Shown here: piece by piece, positions 12,665 through 26,836 of the stretch
How the letters are laid out: each line of letters opens with the position of its first letter
Numbering within the stretch: the stretch's first letter is position 1
NCBI GenBank assembly: GCA_019454045.1
Contig: SKCR01023424.1
Span: 1-64,000 of the forward strand
DNA from: Zanthoxylum bungeanum
Taxonomy: Eukaryota; Streptophyta; Magnoliopsida; Sapindales; Rutaceae
Direction: 5' to 3'
DNA length: 64,000 nt
Made by a program: the position numbers and the translations under genes
The notes under the pieces: model-generated
The model's database searches: none
The model's input: only the letters and a program-made list of their open reading frames with translations
What the model was told of the DNA's origin: nothing

Positions 12665-12942
12665 CCAATATACATCCATTTAAAACTCTTTGATCAAAAT
12701 TTGTACACCAACACCAATTCTCTGTCATCCACAACTTGATGCTGTTTTCAAGCCCACACACATTTACTATTTCGTTGTCTTCTCATTGCTCACATTCTTT
12801 CAAATTCTCGAAACAACCAAAAAAAACAAGAATCCAGTTAACATATTCGTTTAAAATTATAATAATAATATTATTATTTTATAAATTCAAATTGCACATA
12901 ACATAAACGCATTAGCAATTTACCTTCGGCAGTGAAACTGGC

Positions 12943-13008
12943 ATGAATTTTTTTTTTTTTAATCGTTGGAAACCCGCCACCAAACCACCCAGGATCGCGG
13001 CGAGGTAA
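12943..13008 (+). other. Upstream ORF created by SINE target duplication
   Basis: The ATG in the first target-duplication copy (12943-12945) opens a 21-codon ORF that reads through the SINE T-run as a Phe stretch and stops at TAA 13006-13008, seven bases before the ATG at 13016. If the transcript starts upstream of 12943, it would be a candidate translational uORF. It is a sequence observation only; translation is unproven. Confidence 0.5.
12946..13007 (-). mobile_element. 5'-truncated SINE (family 1) with 11-bp TSD
   Basis: A T-run (12948-12960) is followed by the 3' end of the family 1 SINE on the minus strand (CCGCCACCAAACCACCCAG, compare 19.18-19.21 kb). It is flanked by exact 11-bp duplications AAACTGGCATG at 12935-12945 and 13008-13018. 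Only the last ~62 bases of the element inserted. The second duplication copy contains the ATG used as candidate start of the squalene epoxidase ORF. Confidence 0.8.
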
Positions 13009-13015
13009 AACTGGC

Positions 13016-16325
<3,310 letters not shown>

Positions 16326-16845
16326 TACCAAAAATTAATATAAAAATCAATGTATCTAGGGCTTTGTATCTGGACCTCCATAAACCTTGAGGACATATTA
16401 TATGCAAACTGCCTTTGTCTATAAAAAAAAAAGGGACATTATAATTTTTATTATTTGTGGTTTAGAGGATGGTGAAAAACAATCCCTCAATTGTATGATA
16501 CACTATTATATGCTAGAACTGAATATATGTAAGAAAAATTTCTCATTTAATGTTCAGTCTACATTTTGTAGATGCATGTTCAAGTGGATGCCCACCATGA
16601 GTGTTTTTGTTTTGCTATTATACATTACTATTTGTAGCAATTGAATTCATGCAAAGATGATGAGTCGTTAATTTGCATTCCAGAAAGAATAAATACAAAA
16701 AAAAAAAATTTACTGCCATTTTCTTACGGTGTGAGGTTCTCTTATTGGCACTGATGTCAATCAAAGCTGAATCAACAGTTTGTAGACAAAGAAGATCAAT
16801 AGAATCCGATCAAGAATCAGTGACCCGCTTTGTATTTCTAACATG
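16326..16845. other. Convergent 3' region between SQE and PPR genes
   Basis: About 520 bases between two convergent stop codons. They should hold the two 3' UTRs. AT-rich, with no gene or repeat recognised. Confidence 0.6.
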
Positions 16846-19059
16846 TTATGACCCGATCCGACTGTAGCCAGGCTGCTTCATCATTCTGGTTCTTTTTGAC
16901 AATTCCCTTATATTAGCAGCTTCTTCCCATAAACCTGCTGCTGCATATATATTTGATAAAAGCACATAAACTGATGGCTTATCTTGTTCGCGTTCAAGGA
17001 GGAGCCCAGAAATGATTTTTCCAAGCCTTAAATTACCATGAGCGGCACAAGCACTAAATAATGCCCACCAAATACCAGAATGCGATTGAATATGCTGACT
17101 GCTGATGACTCTCTCTGCTTCATCAAGATACCCTGCTCTTCCAAGGAGGTCAAGCATACAAGATAAATGATCTTCTGCAGGAATAATGCCATAATCATTC
17201 ACCATTGAGTCGAATATCCTAGCACCATCTTCTACTAAGCCAGCATGGCTGCAAGCAGAAAGAACAGCTGTAAAGGTGGCCTGATCAGGTTTGACCCGTC
17301 GTACATCTTGCATTGCCTCGAAACAACTGACAGCTTCCTTTCCTTCTCCATGCTGTGCATATGCCGAGATCAAGGCATTCCAAGAAATAGTATCCTTTTC
17401 AATCATCTTATTAAACACTCTCAAAGAACAATTCAAATTGCCACATTTTGCATACAGCGTGATAAGGGCATTACCTAAAGATGTCTTTGAGATAAGATTA
17501 TATCTCAAGATGTAACCATGAATCTGTTTCCCATGTCTCAAGGATGATATGTTAGCACACATGCTCAAAGCAACACTCAGGGTATATTCGTCTGGCCTGA
17601 GTTCTGACATCAAAAGCTCAGAAAATTGCTGCAAGCCCTGTACTGGAAAGCCATTTAAAAGGAAGCCGTATATTAAAGTATTCCAGGTGATTATATTTCT
17701 GGGAGACATGTCGTGAAATATTTGATAGGATTGTTCTACTCTCTCATTCTTTGCATATGCAGAAACCAAAGCATTAGAAACTTGGATATTTGAGATGATC
17801 CCATTTCTGAATACAAGGGAATGAATCATCTCTACCATTTCTAGGAACTCTGAGCTTGCCAATAAACTTCCGAAAGTAAACTCATCTGGTTGGATACCTA
17901 CTCTTTGCATTTCTAGATAGGCCAAGATTGATGATCCACCCTGGTTCCTTTGAGCATAGCTTGATATCATAGTATTCCATGAGACTAGATCTTTGTCTTC
18001 CAATCTTGCAAAAACCACATGAACTGCATCTATGTCCCCAAATGTGGAATACATGGTTATCGCTGCATTGCTCACAGAAGTATATGCTTCGAACCCAGTC
18101 TTGATGACTTGGGCATGTACTTGATTACCAACTCTAGCATATATGCAGGCACCCATGACACTCACAAAAGTTAGTTCACTAGGTCTAAGAGAAGCAACTA
18201 GCATCTCCCTAAACATCATCAAGGCCTCTTCAACTCTTCCTACACTTGCCAAACCATCCATCATTACATTATAACTAATATGATCACAAACATAACCTTT
18301 GGCTTCTTCAAAAACCTTACAAGCATCCACAATATTTCCACAGTTAAAATACATAGTAATCAGCGCATTAACCACAGAAACTATAAATGAAAAACCAGTT
18401 TTAATCACCAATGAATGGATCTGCCACCCGAACTCCACTAACCCCACATCACACACGCTTAACACGCTAGCAAAGCTATAATTATCATGCCTAACATCTA
18501 ATTTATGCATTTCTCTAAACAACCCAATGCCGATATCTTCATACCCATTTTCCATACACCCAGTAATCACCGCATTATATGCCGCCAAGTCCCTGTCAGG
18601 CATTTTATCAAACATTTCACAAGCGTATTCGACATGACCCATCTTAGTGCAAGCCGACAAGAACGTTGTCCAAGAATAGACGTCAGGGTTTTCTATTTCA
18701 CTAAATACCCTTTTCAGAGAGACCAAATCTCTCGTGTTTTTATACAGTGAAAGGACTGTATTTGCCACGTGAGGGTAAGCTTTGAGGCCGGCACGTACAG
18801 CGTAGGCATGAAGTTGGCTGCCGAAGATGATGTTGCGGTGGTTGGCGCATGCTGTGAGGGTTGTAGAGAGAGAGTACACGTCTGGTTTGAGTTTATGGGA
18901 AGAATGAATTTCAACAAACAGATGGAGTGCATCTTCATAATGGCTCGAGCGAGTGAGGCTTGCAAGTGAAGTATTGAGTTTTATGAGTAGCTCTTTCGTG
19001 GTGTTTCCCGCAATGAAGGTCGTTATGGGACTTTTGCCACATAATTTTAACTGTATCAT
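16846..19059 (-). CDS. PPR protein, PLS class, E subgroup (At3g49740-like)
   Basis: Single-exon 737-aa pentatricopeptide repeat protein. Such proteins bind organellar RNA and serve editing or processing. Repeats run through almost the whole length; typical helices include NALITMYFNCGNIVDACKVF and NALITLYAKCGNLNCSLRVF, with PDVYSWTTFLSACTKMG and VLSACSHAGLVEDGARIF. The end is an E-type region (SNIYAAAGLWEEAANIREL, then GYSRIGS) without a DYW deaminase, so editing would need a partner. The N-terminus (MIQLKLCGKSPITTF) is short and only weakly targeting-like. It resembles, from memory, Arabidopsis At3g49740 in length and domain end. Stop TAA is at 16846-16848; a SINE lies about 60 bases upstream of the ATG. 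Frame is intact. Confidence 0.92.
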   Translation of the reverse strand: MIQLKLCGKSPITTFIAGNTTKELLIKLNTSLASLTRSSHYEDALHLFVEIHSSHKLKPDVYSLSTTLTACANHRNIIFGSQLHAYAVRAGLKAYPHVANTVLSLYKNTRDLVSLKRVFSEIENPDVYSWTTFLSACTKMGHVEYACEMFDKMPDRDLAAYNAVITGCMENGYEDIGIGLFREMHKLDVRHDNYSFASVLSVCDVGLVEFGWQIHSLVIKTGFSFIVSVVNALITMYFNCGNIVDACKVFEEAKGYVCDHISYNVMMDGLASVGRVEEALMMFREMLVASLRPSELTFVSVMGACIYARVGNQVHAQVIKTGFEAYTSVSNAAITMYSTFGDIDAVHVVFARLEDKDLVSWNTMISSYAQRNQGGSSILAYLEMQRVGIQPDEFTFGSLLASSEFLEMVEMIHSLVFRNGIISNIQVSNALVSAYAKNERVEQSYQIFHDMSPRNIITWNTLIYGFLLNGFPVQGLQQFSELLMSELRPDEYTLSVALSMCANISSLRHGKQIHGYILRYNLISKTSLGNALITLYAKCGNLNCSLRVFNKMIEKDTISWNALISAYAQHGEGKEAVSCFEAMQDVRRVKPDQATFTAVLSACSHAGLVEDGARIFDSMVNDYGIIPAEDHLSCMLDLLGRAGYLDEAERVISSQHIQSHSGIWWALFSACAAHGNLRLGKIISGLLLEREQDKPSVYVLLSNIYAAAGLWEEAANIRELSKRTRMMKQPGYSRIGS

Positions 19060-19120
19060 CTGTTGGGCATTTAGTTAGAGCTTGTAAACTTTTAATAATA
19101 TATGATGGGAATTGGGAAGC

Positions 19121-19332
19121 CTTTTTTATTTTTTTATTTTTTTTTTATTTTTTATTTTTTTATTTTTTATGGAAATGATGGAAACCCCACCACCAAACCA
19201 CCCAGGGCCACGGCGCAGGTAAAATCACCGGCTGTCCCAGGCTCTTACAAGAAGTGCATCCCTGGATTCGAACCCAGAACCTCAAGGTGAGATCCTGGAC
19301 CCTACACCACCAAGCCACACCCCGTTGAGGAC
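19121..19332 (-). mobile_element. Full-length SINE (family 1) with 14-bp TSD
   Basis: Minus-orientation SINE: a T-rich tail at 19121-19169, then body sequences shared with 9.77-9.94 kb, and an inverted B box GGATTCGAACC (about 19263-19273). Perfect direct duplications GGGAATTGGGAAGC flank it at 19107-19120 and 19333-19346. It sits about 60 bases upstream of the start codon of the divergent PPR gene, inside its probable promoter or 5' UTR. Confidence 0.88.
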
Positions 19333-19346
19333 GGGAATTGGGAAGC

Positions 19347-19747
19347 TACTTTGCACATTTTCCTTTATTTTTTTCCTTCGGTTTTTTACTTCTTATTTTC
19401 TTTTATCTGATATTCGGATTGCATTAGATTTCAACGTCAAATATGTATTTTAGTATATTGTGAAGGATCTTTATGGTTAAAAGTCTTCAAATCATATTTT
19501 GGTGGAGTTGAAAATTTGGTACAAAATTATAAATAATTTTAGGCGGATATTATTCATTAGTTGATAATTTGAGTCGTGTTTTAACTATAATTTCAGAGCT
19601 CATTTGAGAGCTAAAATTATCCCCTATAAGATCAAAAAATTTCAAATAAGAGAGCTTAGTGAAAAGCTCCAAGTAAGAGAGTGTAGAGTGTTTGTTACAA
19701 GTAAGAGAGCTTAGAGAGTTGTTCCAAATAAGAGAACAAGATCCTGA
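19347..19747. other. Intergenic DNA with AAGAGAGCTTAG repeats
   Basis: No gene. Between about 19640 and 19742 there are four loose copies of a (A)AGTAAGAGAGCTTAG-like unit. The Copia-1 target site CCTGA (19743-19747) ends the stretch. Confidence 0.5.
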
Positions 19748-20278
19748 TGTTGTAAATTCTTCAATTATAAGAAAGGGTGTTTATGTCCTTTGCTTTAATT
19801 CAGGGGTGGTTACTACTCTTGAAGGGTTATGACCCCACCCCAAGGGGTGCCCCTTTGGCACCCCTCCATGCCTTATAAAAGAAGGCTATTCCCTCCAAAT
19901 TTGGTGGTTGAAAAATTGGCAAAACAGATTAGACATAAAAAATCCTGCATTTTCAGACACTTGTTTTCCCTTTGTTTTGAGAAGAGATCCACCATCTTCC
20001 TTGTTCAAACCCTTGTCAAGGAGTGCACCTTGGACAAGAAACATCCAAGTTATCCTGGGAGAACGTTGGCCAATTCGGATCCGTAGAGCACCTGTGACGG
20101 GGCCAATAAGTTCTTAAGGACAGAACTTCTCGACTTGGAATTTCAGTAACTTCTGAATTTTCTTATTAGTCCTTTTATTGGTTTTGTGTTTGGGTTTATT
20201 TTTCATATAGATATTGTTGGGAATTGATCTGTTGTTTTTGCATGTTAATTGTTGTTTAATGACACTAAATATCCAACA
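19748..20278 (+). repeat. Copia-1 5' LTR
   Basis: 531 bp, TGTTGTAAATTC...ATATCCAACA, with a TATA-like box TATAAAAG at 19874-19881. Differences from the 3' LTR: three single-base changes, a 2-nt and a 1-nt indel. Contains the segment 20104-20118 that is complementary to the sequence just after the LTR. Small ORFs within the LTR are not genes. Confidence 0.95.
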
Positions 20279-20280
20279 AT

Positions 20281-20295
20281 CTTAAGAACTTATTG
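20281..20295 (+). promoter_or_regulatory. Primer-site-position sequence complementary to own LTR
   Basis: CTTAAGAACTTATTG, starting 2 nt after the LTR end, is the exact reverse complement of LTR positions 20104-20118. It occupies the place of a tRNA primer-binding site but lacks the TGG start seen in Copia-2 and Copia-3. It may be a self-priming site, a U5-leader stem, or both; unproven. Confidence 0.5.
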
Positions 20296-20377
20296 TATCG
20301 TGTTATTAAATAGTAATTTGCATGTTAGGGTTTTAATATTTTCTGGAAAATACGAACTGTGCATGAAAAACCCGTAG

Positions 20378-20730
20378 GGCGTTCGAACGCCCAACGCACG
20401 CGAAGGCTAAAAATTTGAATTCTCATAAGAACGTTCGAACGCGTCTTCAAACGCAACTCGAACGAAAGCCTTCTGCCTTAGAACGTTCGAACGCGTACTA
20501 AACGCAACTCGAACGCAAACTCTCTGGAATCATTCCGTTCGAACGCGTTCACGAACGCTATACGAACGTGAACTCTCTGGAATCAATCCGTTCGAACGCG
20601 TTTCAAACGCTACTCGAACGTGAACTCTCTGGAAACACATCGCTCGAACGCGTTATCAAACGCAACACGAACGCACACACACTGGACAGTCTCGTTCGAA
20701 CGTAGATACGAACGCGACACTAACGATATA
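20378..20730 (+). repeat. Copia-1 leader array of ~53-bp units with CGTTCGAACG palindromes
   Basis: About seven degenerate units of roughly 52-54 bp. Each starts with (C)GTTCGAACGC(G) and continues with an AAACGCAACTCGAACG-like half. Central units share GAACTCTCTGGAATCA. Nearly every unit carries the 10-bp palindrome CGTTCGAACG or a one-base variant. The array is CpG-dense compared with its AT-rich surroundings and lies between the LTR and gag. Confidence 0.85.
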
Positions 20731-21063
20731 GTCATGTAATTCCTATAAACTGCAAACTTAAATAATATTAACTTGGTAAGTCATATACTGTTAACACATT
20801 AATCTTGGAAGTATAGATTTAAGTTATTATTAGGTTGTTCAATTATCACAAGCATTCACATAGTGATAAAGTTGAAATTGTTTGTTTGTTGCATAATTGG
20901 TTGAGAATTTAAAGTGTAATAATACACAAGTAATTCCATCCAATCTTGATTGAATTATATATATCTACATTTATCGTTTATCACTTTGAACAAGATCATT
21001 CGTTGATCGTTGTGCAATTTGTCTTTCGTAGACTAATTGACCCTGTTGATTTTCCAGTTACAT

Positions 21064-21960
21064 ATGGCTAGCGGAAATATCACGGTACCGGTCTCTCATG
21101 GAAAAAACCGGAGAAATTTGGTGGGGCAAATTTCAAACAATGGCAGAGTAAGATGCTGTTCTACCTGATAACTCTCCAGTTGGCAAAATTCCTCAAAAAT
21201 CCTCCGGGTCCTGTGGAGGGTGAATCTGAGAAGGCCAAAGGAAGAGCGAGAACAGACTTGGATGTCTGGAGACTTCTTATGCAAGAACTACCTTTTGGGT
21301 GGTCTTGACAATACCCTGTACAATGTGTACCAAGGCATGACTTCTGCGAAGATTCTCTGGGAATCTCTCGAGAAGAAGTAAACTAAAACTGAAGATGCCG
21401 GACAAAAGAAATTTGTCGTGGGTAGGTTCTTGGACTACAAGATGGTAGATTCAAGGACGGTGATGTCTCAGTTGGGTGAACTGCAATTGATCATTCATGA
21501 AATACTGGATGAGGGGATGAAACTCTGTGAGATGTTTCAAGTTGCCGCCATAATTGAAAAATTGCCTCCATCATGGAAGGACTTCAGGAGCTATCTGAAA
21601 CACAAAAAGAAGCAGATGAGCCTTGAAGACCTCAGTGTTCGATTGAGAATCGAGGAGGACAACAGGATGTCCGAGAAGGCCAGCTACAAGACTCTGGAGT
21701 CTAAGGCCAACATCATTGAAGGGTGTAAAGGGTAGCAAAAAGAGAAAGAACAGTGGAGCTGACTCTGGGAACAAGAAGTTCAAGGGAAAATGCTACAACT
21801 GTGGAAAGAGCGGTCATATGTCAAAGGACTGCAGAAACAAGAAGTCTCAGGACAAGCGGGCAAGAAAAAGAAAAATGAGGCCCATGTCACTGAAGGCGAG
21901 CAGCTGACTGATGATATCTCAGAGATGGAACTATCAGCAGTGGTAACTGAAGCCAACATA
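21064..21960 (+). pseudogene. Copia-1 gag relic
   Basis: Starts at ATG 21064. Capsid-like sequence continues in shifting frames (frameshift near 21105, change of frame near 21270, TAA at 21379-21381, frame change near 21716-21735). A gag region ([34 protein letters not shown]) and a zinc knuckle CYNCGKSGHMSKDC (about 21792-21833) remain readable. Not translatable as one protein. Confidence 0.85.
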
Positions 21961-24900
21961 GTTGGGAATCCGAGAGAATGATGGGTAGACACTGGGGCTA
22001 CTCGTCATATCTGTGCAGACAGTAAGATGTTTTCCATGTACCAGAAGGTCGATGGCGGCGATCATCTGACAATGGGAAACTCGTCTACCTCTCAGGTGGT
22101 TGGACAAGGCACAGTGGTTCTGAAGATGACATCCGGAAAGGAGCTAACATTGAAAAATGTACTGCACGTTCCAGATATTCGGAAGAACTTGGTCTCGGGC
22201 TCTCTTCTTAGTAAGGCTGGTTTTAAGCTTGTATTTGTTTCTGATAAGTTTGTAATGACAAAGAATGATATGTATGTAGGAAAAAGTTACCTGACTGATG
22301 GCCTTTTTAAGCTAAATGTAATGACTGTATGCGTGCTATTAATAAAGCTAGTTCGTCTGGTTATATTATTGTGTCACAAAATGTATGGCATGGGAGGTTA
22401 GGACATGTTAATTATGATACTATGCGTAAATTAATTAACATGGACCTCATACCTAAATTTGCTATTGATGGCCAACATAAGTGTGAAGCATGTGTTGAAG
22501 CAAAAATGCATCGAACATCATTTCATTCTATAGAACGTAGTTCTGAACCGCTGGAACTTGTACATACCGATGTATGTGACATGAATGTGTGCAAACAAGA
22601 GGCAAGAGGCGGTAAAAAGTACTTTGTCACTTTTATCGATGACAAGCACAAGATTCTGTTATGTGTACTTGCTGAGAAGCAAAGCTGAAGCAATTGAGAG
22701 CTTCGTACACTATAAGAACGAAGTTGAAAACCAACTGGGCAAGAATATCAAAAGAATCAGGAGTGATAGAGGCGGTGAATACGTTTCACCATTCGGTGAA
22801 TATTGTTATGTGCACGGAATTATTCACGAAACCACTGCTCCTTATTCTCCTCAACAGAACGGAATTGCGGAACGCAAAAACCGAACGTTGAAGGAAATGA
22901 TGAACGCCATGTTGACAAGTTCGGGTTTACCCCAGAACTTGTGGGGGGAAGCCTTGCTTTCCGCAAACTACGTTCTGAACAAGCTTCCTCACAGAAGACT
23001 AGACAAGACACCATATGAATTGTGGAAAGGTTTCGTACCTTCCTACAAATACCTCAAAGTGTGGGGGTGTCTTGCCAAAGTAATGGTTCCTAAACCTAAG
23101 AAGGTTAGAATAGGACCTAAAACTGTTGACTGTATATTCATTGGATATGCTCACAACAATAGTGCGTATCGATTCTTGGTGCACAAGTCGGAGATTCCTG
23201 ACATCAATCCTAATATGATAATTGAGTCAAGGAATGCGATTTTTTTGAAGAGACGTTTCCTTGTAAGGAAAGACAAATAACTGGGTCTCTCAAAAGAACA
23301 ATTGATACTGAAAAGGACAGTAATCAAGTTGACCAAGAATCAGATCAACGTGTAAATGCTGAGACAATCGAGCCTAGACGTAGCAAAAGGGCTAGAACGT
23401 CTAAGTCGTTTGGTCCCGATTTTCTAACATACTTGTTAGAAAATGAGCCTCAAAGTTATAAAGAAGCTAGTGACTTCTCCGGAGGCACCTCTTTGGAAAG
23501 AGGCTATTAACAGTGAGATTGATTCAATCTACAGAACCATACTTGGGAGTTGGTTGATCTTCCGCCAGGTTGTAAGCCGCTGGGCTACAAATGGATATTC
23601 AAAAGGAAGATGAAACGGATGGATCATGGATCAATAGATAAGTATAAGGCAAGACTTGTCATAAAAGGTTATAGACAAAAGGAAGGCCTTGATTACTTTG
23701 ACACCTATTCACCGGTGACTCGCATCACATCGATAAGAATGCTCATAGCCATAGCAGCTATATTTGGTCTTGAAATACATCAAATGGATGTAAAGACAGC
23801 ATTCTTGAATGGTGAATTGGATGATGAAGAAATTTACATGGAACAACCAGAAGGGTTTAGTGTTCCTGGACAAAAACAGAAGGTGTGCAAACTTGTAAAA
23901 TCCTTGTACGAATTAAAACAAGCACCGAAACAATGGCATGAGAAATTTGACAAAGAGATGTTGTCAAATGGGTTTAAAACCAATGAGTGTGATAAGTGTG
24001 TGTACACCAAATCAACTCAAAAAGGATATGTCATTGTGTGTCTCTATGTAGACGATATGCTGATAATTGGTAGTAATCATGAAATGATTAAGCTTACCAA
24101 AAACGTGTTATCCAGCAGATTTGATATGAAAGATATGGGGATAGCTGATGTGATCCTAGGAATAAAGATTTCTAGGACATCAGACGGATATATATTATCA
24201 CAGACTCATTATATTGAGAAGATACTCGATAAATATATTAAAGGGGATCTAAACGTGGCTAGAACCCCTGTAGACCTAACTCTTCATTTATCAAAGAATA
24301 CTGGTTCAAGCATATCGCAACTAGAGTATTCGAGAATCATGGAAGTCTGATGTATCTCACGAATTGCACACGACCCGATATCGCTCAAGCTGTGAATCGG
24401 CTTAGCAGATATACGAGTAATCCAGGACACAACCACTGGAAAGCCATAGTAAGAGTTTTGAGGTATCTGAGAGAAACTTCAAAATATGGGCTACATTACG
24501 AGAGATATCCTGCTGTACTAGAGGGTTACAGCGACACTAACTGGATATCTGATACGGTGGATTCCAAATCCACGAGTGGATTTGTTTTCACACTTGGTAA
24601 TGCGGCCGTGTCATGGAAATCCTCGAGGCAAACATGTATTGCCCGGTCTACTATGGAATCAGAGTTCATAGCGTTAGACAAAACAGCGGAAGAAGCAGAA
24701 TGGCTTAGAAACTTCCTGGAGGATATTCCTAGTTGGCCCAAACCGGTGCCAGCGATAAGCATACATTGTGACAGCCAATCGGCTATTGGGAGAGCCCAAA
24801 ATACAATGTATAATGGTAAGTCTCGACACATACGTCGGAGACATAATACCATACGTCAACTGCTCTCAAGTGGCATAATAACGATCGATTATGTCAGGTC

Positions 24901-24994
24901 GAAGGAAAACCTAGCGGATCCACTTACTAAAGGTTTACCTCGAGAGCAAGTTGAGAAGTCATCGAGGGGAATGGGCTTGAAGCCTAAATTCTAA
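21961..24994 (+). pseudogene. Copia-1 pol relic (PR-IN-RT-RNase H)
   Basis: Domains in order: protease [13 protein letters not shown] directly after a TGA at 21979-21981; integrase zinc region (HGRLGH...CEAC) at about 22386-22500; integrase core with IRSDRGGEY and PQQNGIAERKNR (22756-22884); stop at 23278-23280; reverse transcriptase 23550-24350 with MDVKTAFLNGEL and the catalytic YVDDMLIIGSN; RNase H 24350-24994. Frame changes near 22325, 22645 and 24340, all single-base in size. Domain content is complete but the frame is broken. Confidence 0.88.
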
Positions 24995-25572
24995 GAATTG
25001 TCACTGTGGAAACCCAACCTAGCTGACTGGAGATCCCAAGATCTAGGTTCAAAAGGGACAACAGAACTTTGTGCAATTCAAAACGAGCACTGAAGAGTTT
25101 CGTACTCTTTCCCATTCCGTGGATGACGCTGAGTGCTGTCTGTCATTGGTGAGGATAAGCTTTGGCTTTTAATGATCACTATATTAGGAGATGAGTCCTA
25201 ATGGGGGTAAAGACAGATTACCTCTCCATAGTAGATCACCTATTTCAAGTAAGAAGTGCGGCCGCTTCCATGGGAACCTTTAAAGGCGGGTTACCCTAGA
25301 GTGCTTGATGAATCCAGGACTGTTGTTCAGGGCCAAAAATGAACACAACCGTAGAACGGGAAAATGGTCGAATTAAAGCTGTGTGTTGGCAATTGTCTTG
25401 GTTTACACTAACGGCAGAACAGTTCAAGACTATGGGTCACTGGTTTGCCTAGTAAATCCGATTGTCATTCACTAGGAAAGGTTCAAGGCGAAAGCTACCT
25501 ATTTCGATGCAGTTTTAGTTCACGGTATCTCTCTCACGTGTCTGAATGGATAATTGAAGAATTGTGGGGGAT
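24995..25572 (+). other. Copia-1 3' non-coding region
   Basis: About 580 bp between the RNase H stop and the 3' LTR. No conserved domain seen. The final TTGTGGGGGA (25563-25572) is the polypurine tract expected next to a 3' LTR. Confidence 0.7.
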
Positions 25573-26106
25573 TGTTGTAAATTCTTCAATTATAAGAAAT
25601 GGTGTTTATGTCCTTTGCTTTAATTCAGGGGTGGTTACTACTCTTGAAGGGTTATGACCCCACCCCAAGGGGTGCCCCTTTGGCACCCCTCCATGCCTTA
25701 TAAAAGAAGGCTATTCCCTCCAAATTTGGTGGTTGAAAAATTGGCAAAACAGACTAGACATAAAAAATCCTGCATTTTCAGACACTTGTTTTCCCTTTGT
25801 TTTGAGAAGAGATCCACCATCTTCCTTGTTCAAACCCTTGTCAAGGAGTGCACCTTGGACAAGAAGCATCCAAGTTATCCTGGGAGAACGTTGGCCAATT
25901 CGGATCCGTAGAGCACCTGTGACGGGGCCAATAAGTTCTTAAGGACAGAGAACTTCTCGACTTGGAATTTCAGTAACTTCTGAATTTTCTTATTAGTCCT
26001 TTTATTGGTTTTGTGTTTGGGGTTTATTTTTCATATAGATATTGTTGGGAATTGATCTGTTGTTTTTGCATGTTAATTGTTGTTTAATGACACTAAATAT
26101 CCAACA
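25573..26106 (+). repeat. Copia-1 3' LTR
   Basis: 534 bp, same TG...CA ends as the 5' copy. Followed directly by the CCTGA target duplication. Confidence 0.95.
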
Positions 26107-26668
26107 CCTGAAAGCATAATATCAAGAGAACTTTTGTATAAAGTTTAGTTATAAGTGAGATTTTTTTTGTCTAAACTTTGTAATATTTGTAAATTCTATT
26201 CAAATAATAATAGAAAATATTTATTTTTTCTCATAAAATATTTTTCAACGATAAAAAAATACAATATATTGTACAATCCATCTCGTTACAAATTTAATAT
26301 TTTAATATTCTAAATTTGTGTGTGTTTGATGGACATACTAGAATCCATCACCCACGACCAAAGTGAAGGTAGGAAAATCCAATATTGGGTATATATGAAT
26401 CTATCAAATATATGATCATGGAATCGATGTAAAAAATGTATTCCTTCTAAATTTTTGTTTCTTCTCAACATCACCCATCAATGTCGTCAATATATTTTTT
26501 CTTAGGTATTATATTTTGTAAAAGACGAGGATTCTCTCATAGTCTTAATCTTTTTCTGGATTACATGCCATCACATAGATAGGAGTTGATAATGTGTATA
26601 TAATTAAAAAATAATTAACCACACACAAATAAAGATATGCTTAAATGTGATCCTATCTAAGTAAGACA

Positions 26669-26836
26669 TTTTTTTTTGAACCCACTGTTAAACCGTCTCT
26701 TTCGAGACTTAAGCGCAACATGTAAAATTTCTGACTATCTCAAATTCTTACAAGAAATACACTCCCTGAATTCGAATTCAGGACCTGAAGGTCAGATCCC
26801 GAATATTACACCACCAAACCATATTCATTGGGACAA
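26669..26836 (-). mobile_element. Divergent SINE, minus orientation
   Basis: T-run at 26669-26677, inverted B-box-like GAATTCGAATTC (26768-26779) and ACACCACCAAACCATATTCA, which parallels the start of family 1 SINEs (compare CACCACCAAGCCACACC near 19.31 kb). Target duplications not recognised. The remaining 26112-27317 is AT-rich intergenic DNA. Confidence 0.6.

Larger units (their letters stand above)
19748..26106 (+). mobile_element. Copia-1: complete Copia LTR retrotransposon, coding decayed
   Basis: A 6359-bp element with LTRs at 19748-20278 and 25573-26106, TG...CA ends, and 5-bp target duplications CCTGA (19743-19747 and 26107-26111). Order is gag, protease, integrase, reverse transcriptase, RNase H, which defines Copia. 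A purine-rich tract (about 25563-25572) precedes the 3' LTR. LTRs differ by 3 substitutions and 2 small indels, so insertion is recent, yet the coding region carries many stops and frameshifts. No initiator-Met primer site follows the 5' LTR. A 1.1-kb leader and ~580-bp 3' region are non-coding. It is unlikely to move without proteins supplied by another copy. Confidence 0.95.

Noticed and set aside
16673..16867. 64-codon ORF between SQE and PPR
   Set aside because: Low-complexity start, no domain, within converging 3' UTRs.
19829..20117. Two overlapping ORFs of 69-85 codons, repeated at 25654-25942
   Set aside because: They lie within the two Copia-1 LTRs, have no domain, and occur twice only because the LTR is duplicated.
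20378..20730. Regular repeats suggesting a CRISPR-like array
   Set aside because: Units are tandem and degenerate with no constant spacer pattern, in a plant retrotransposon leader; no cas genes.
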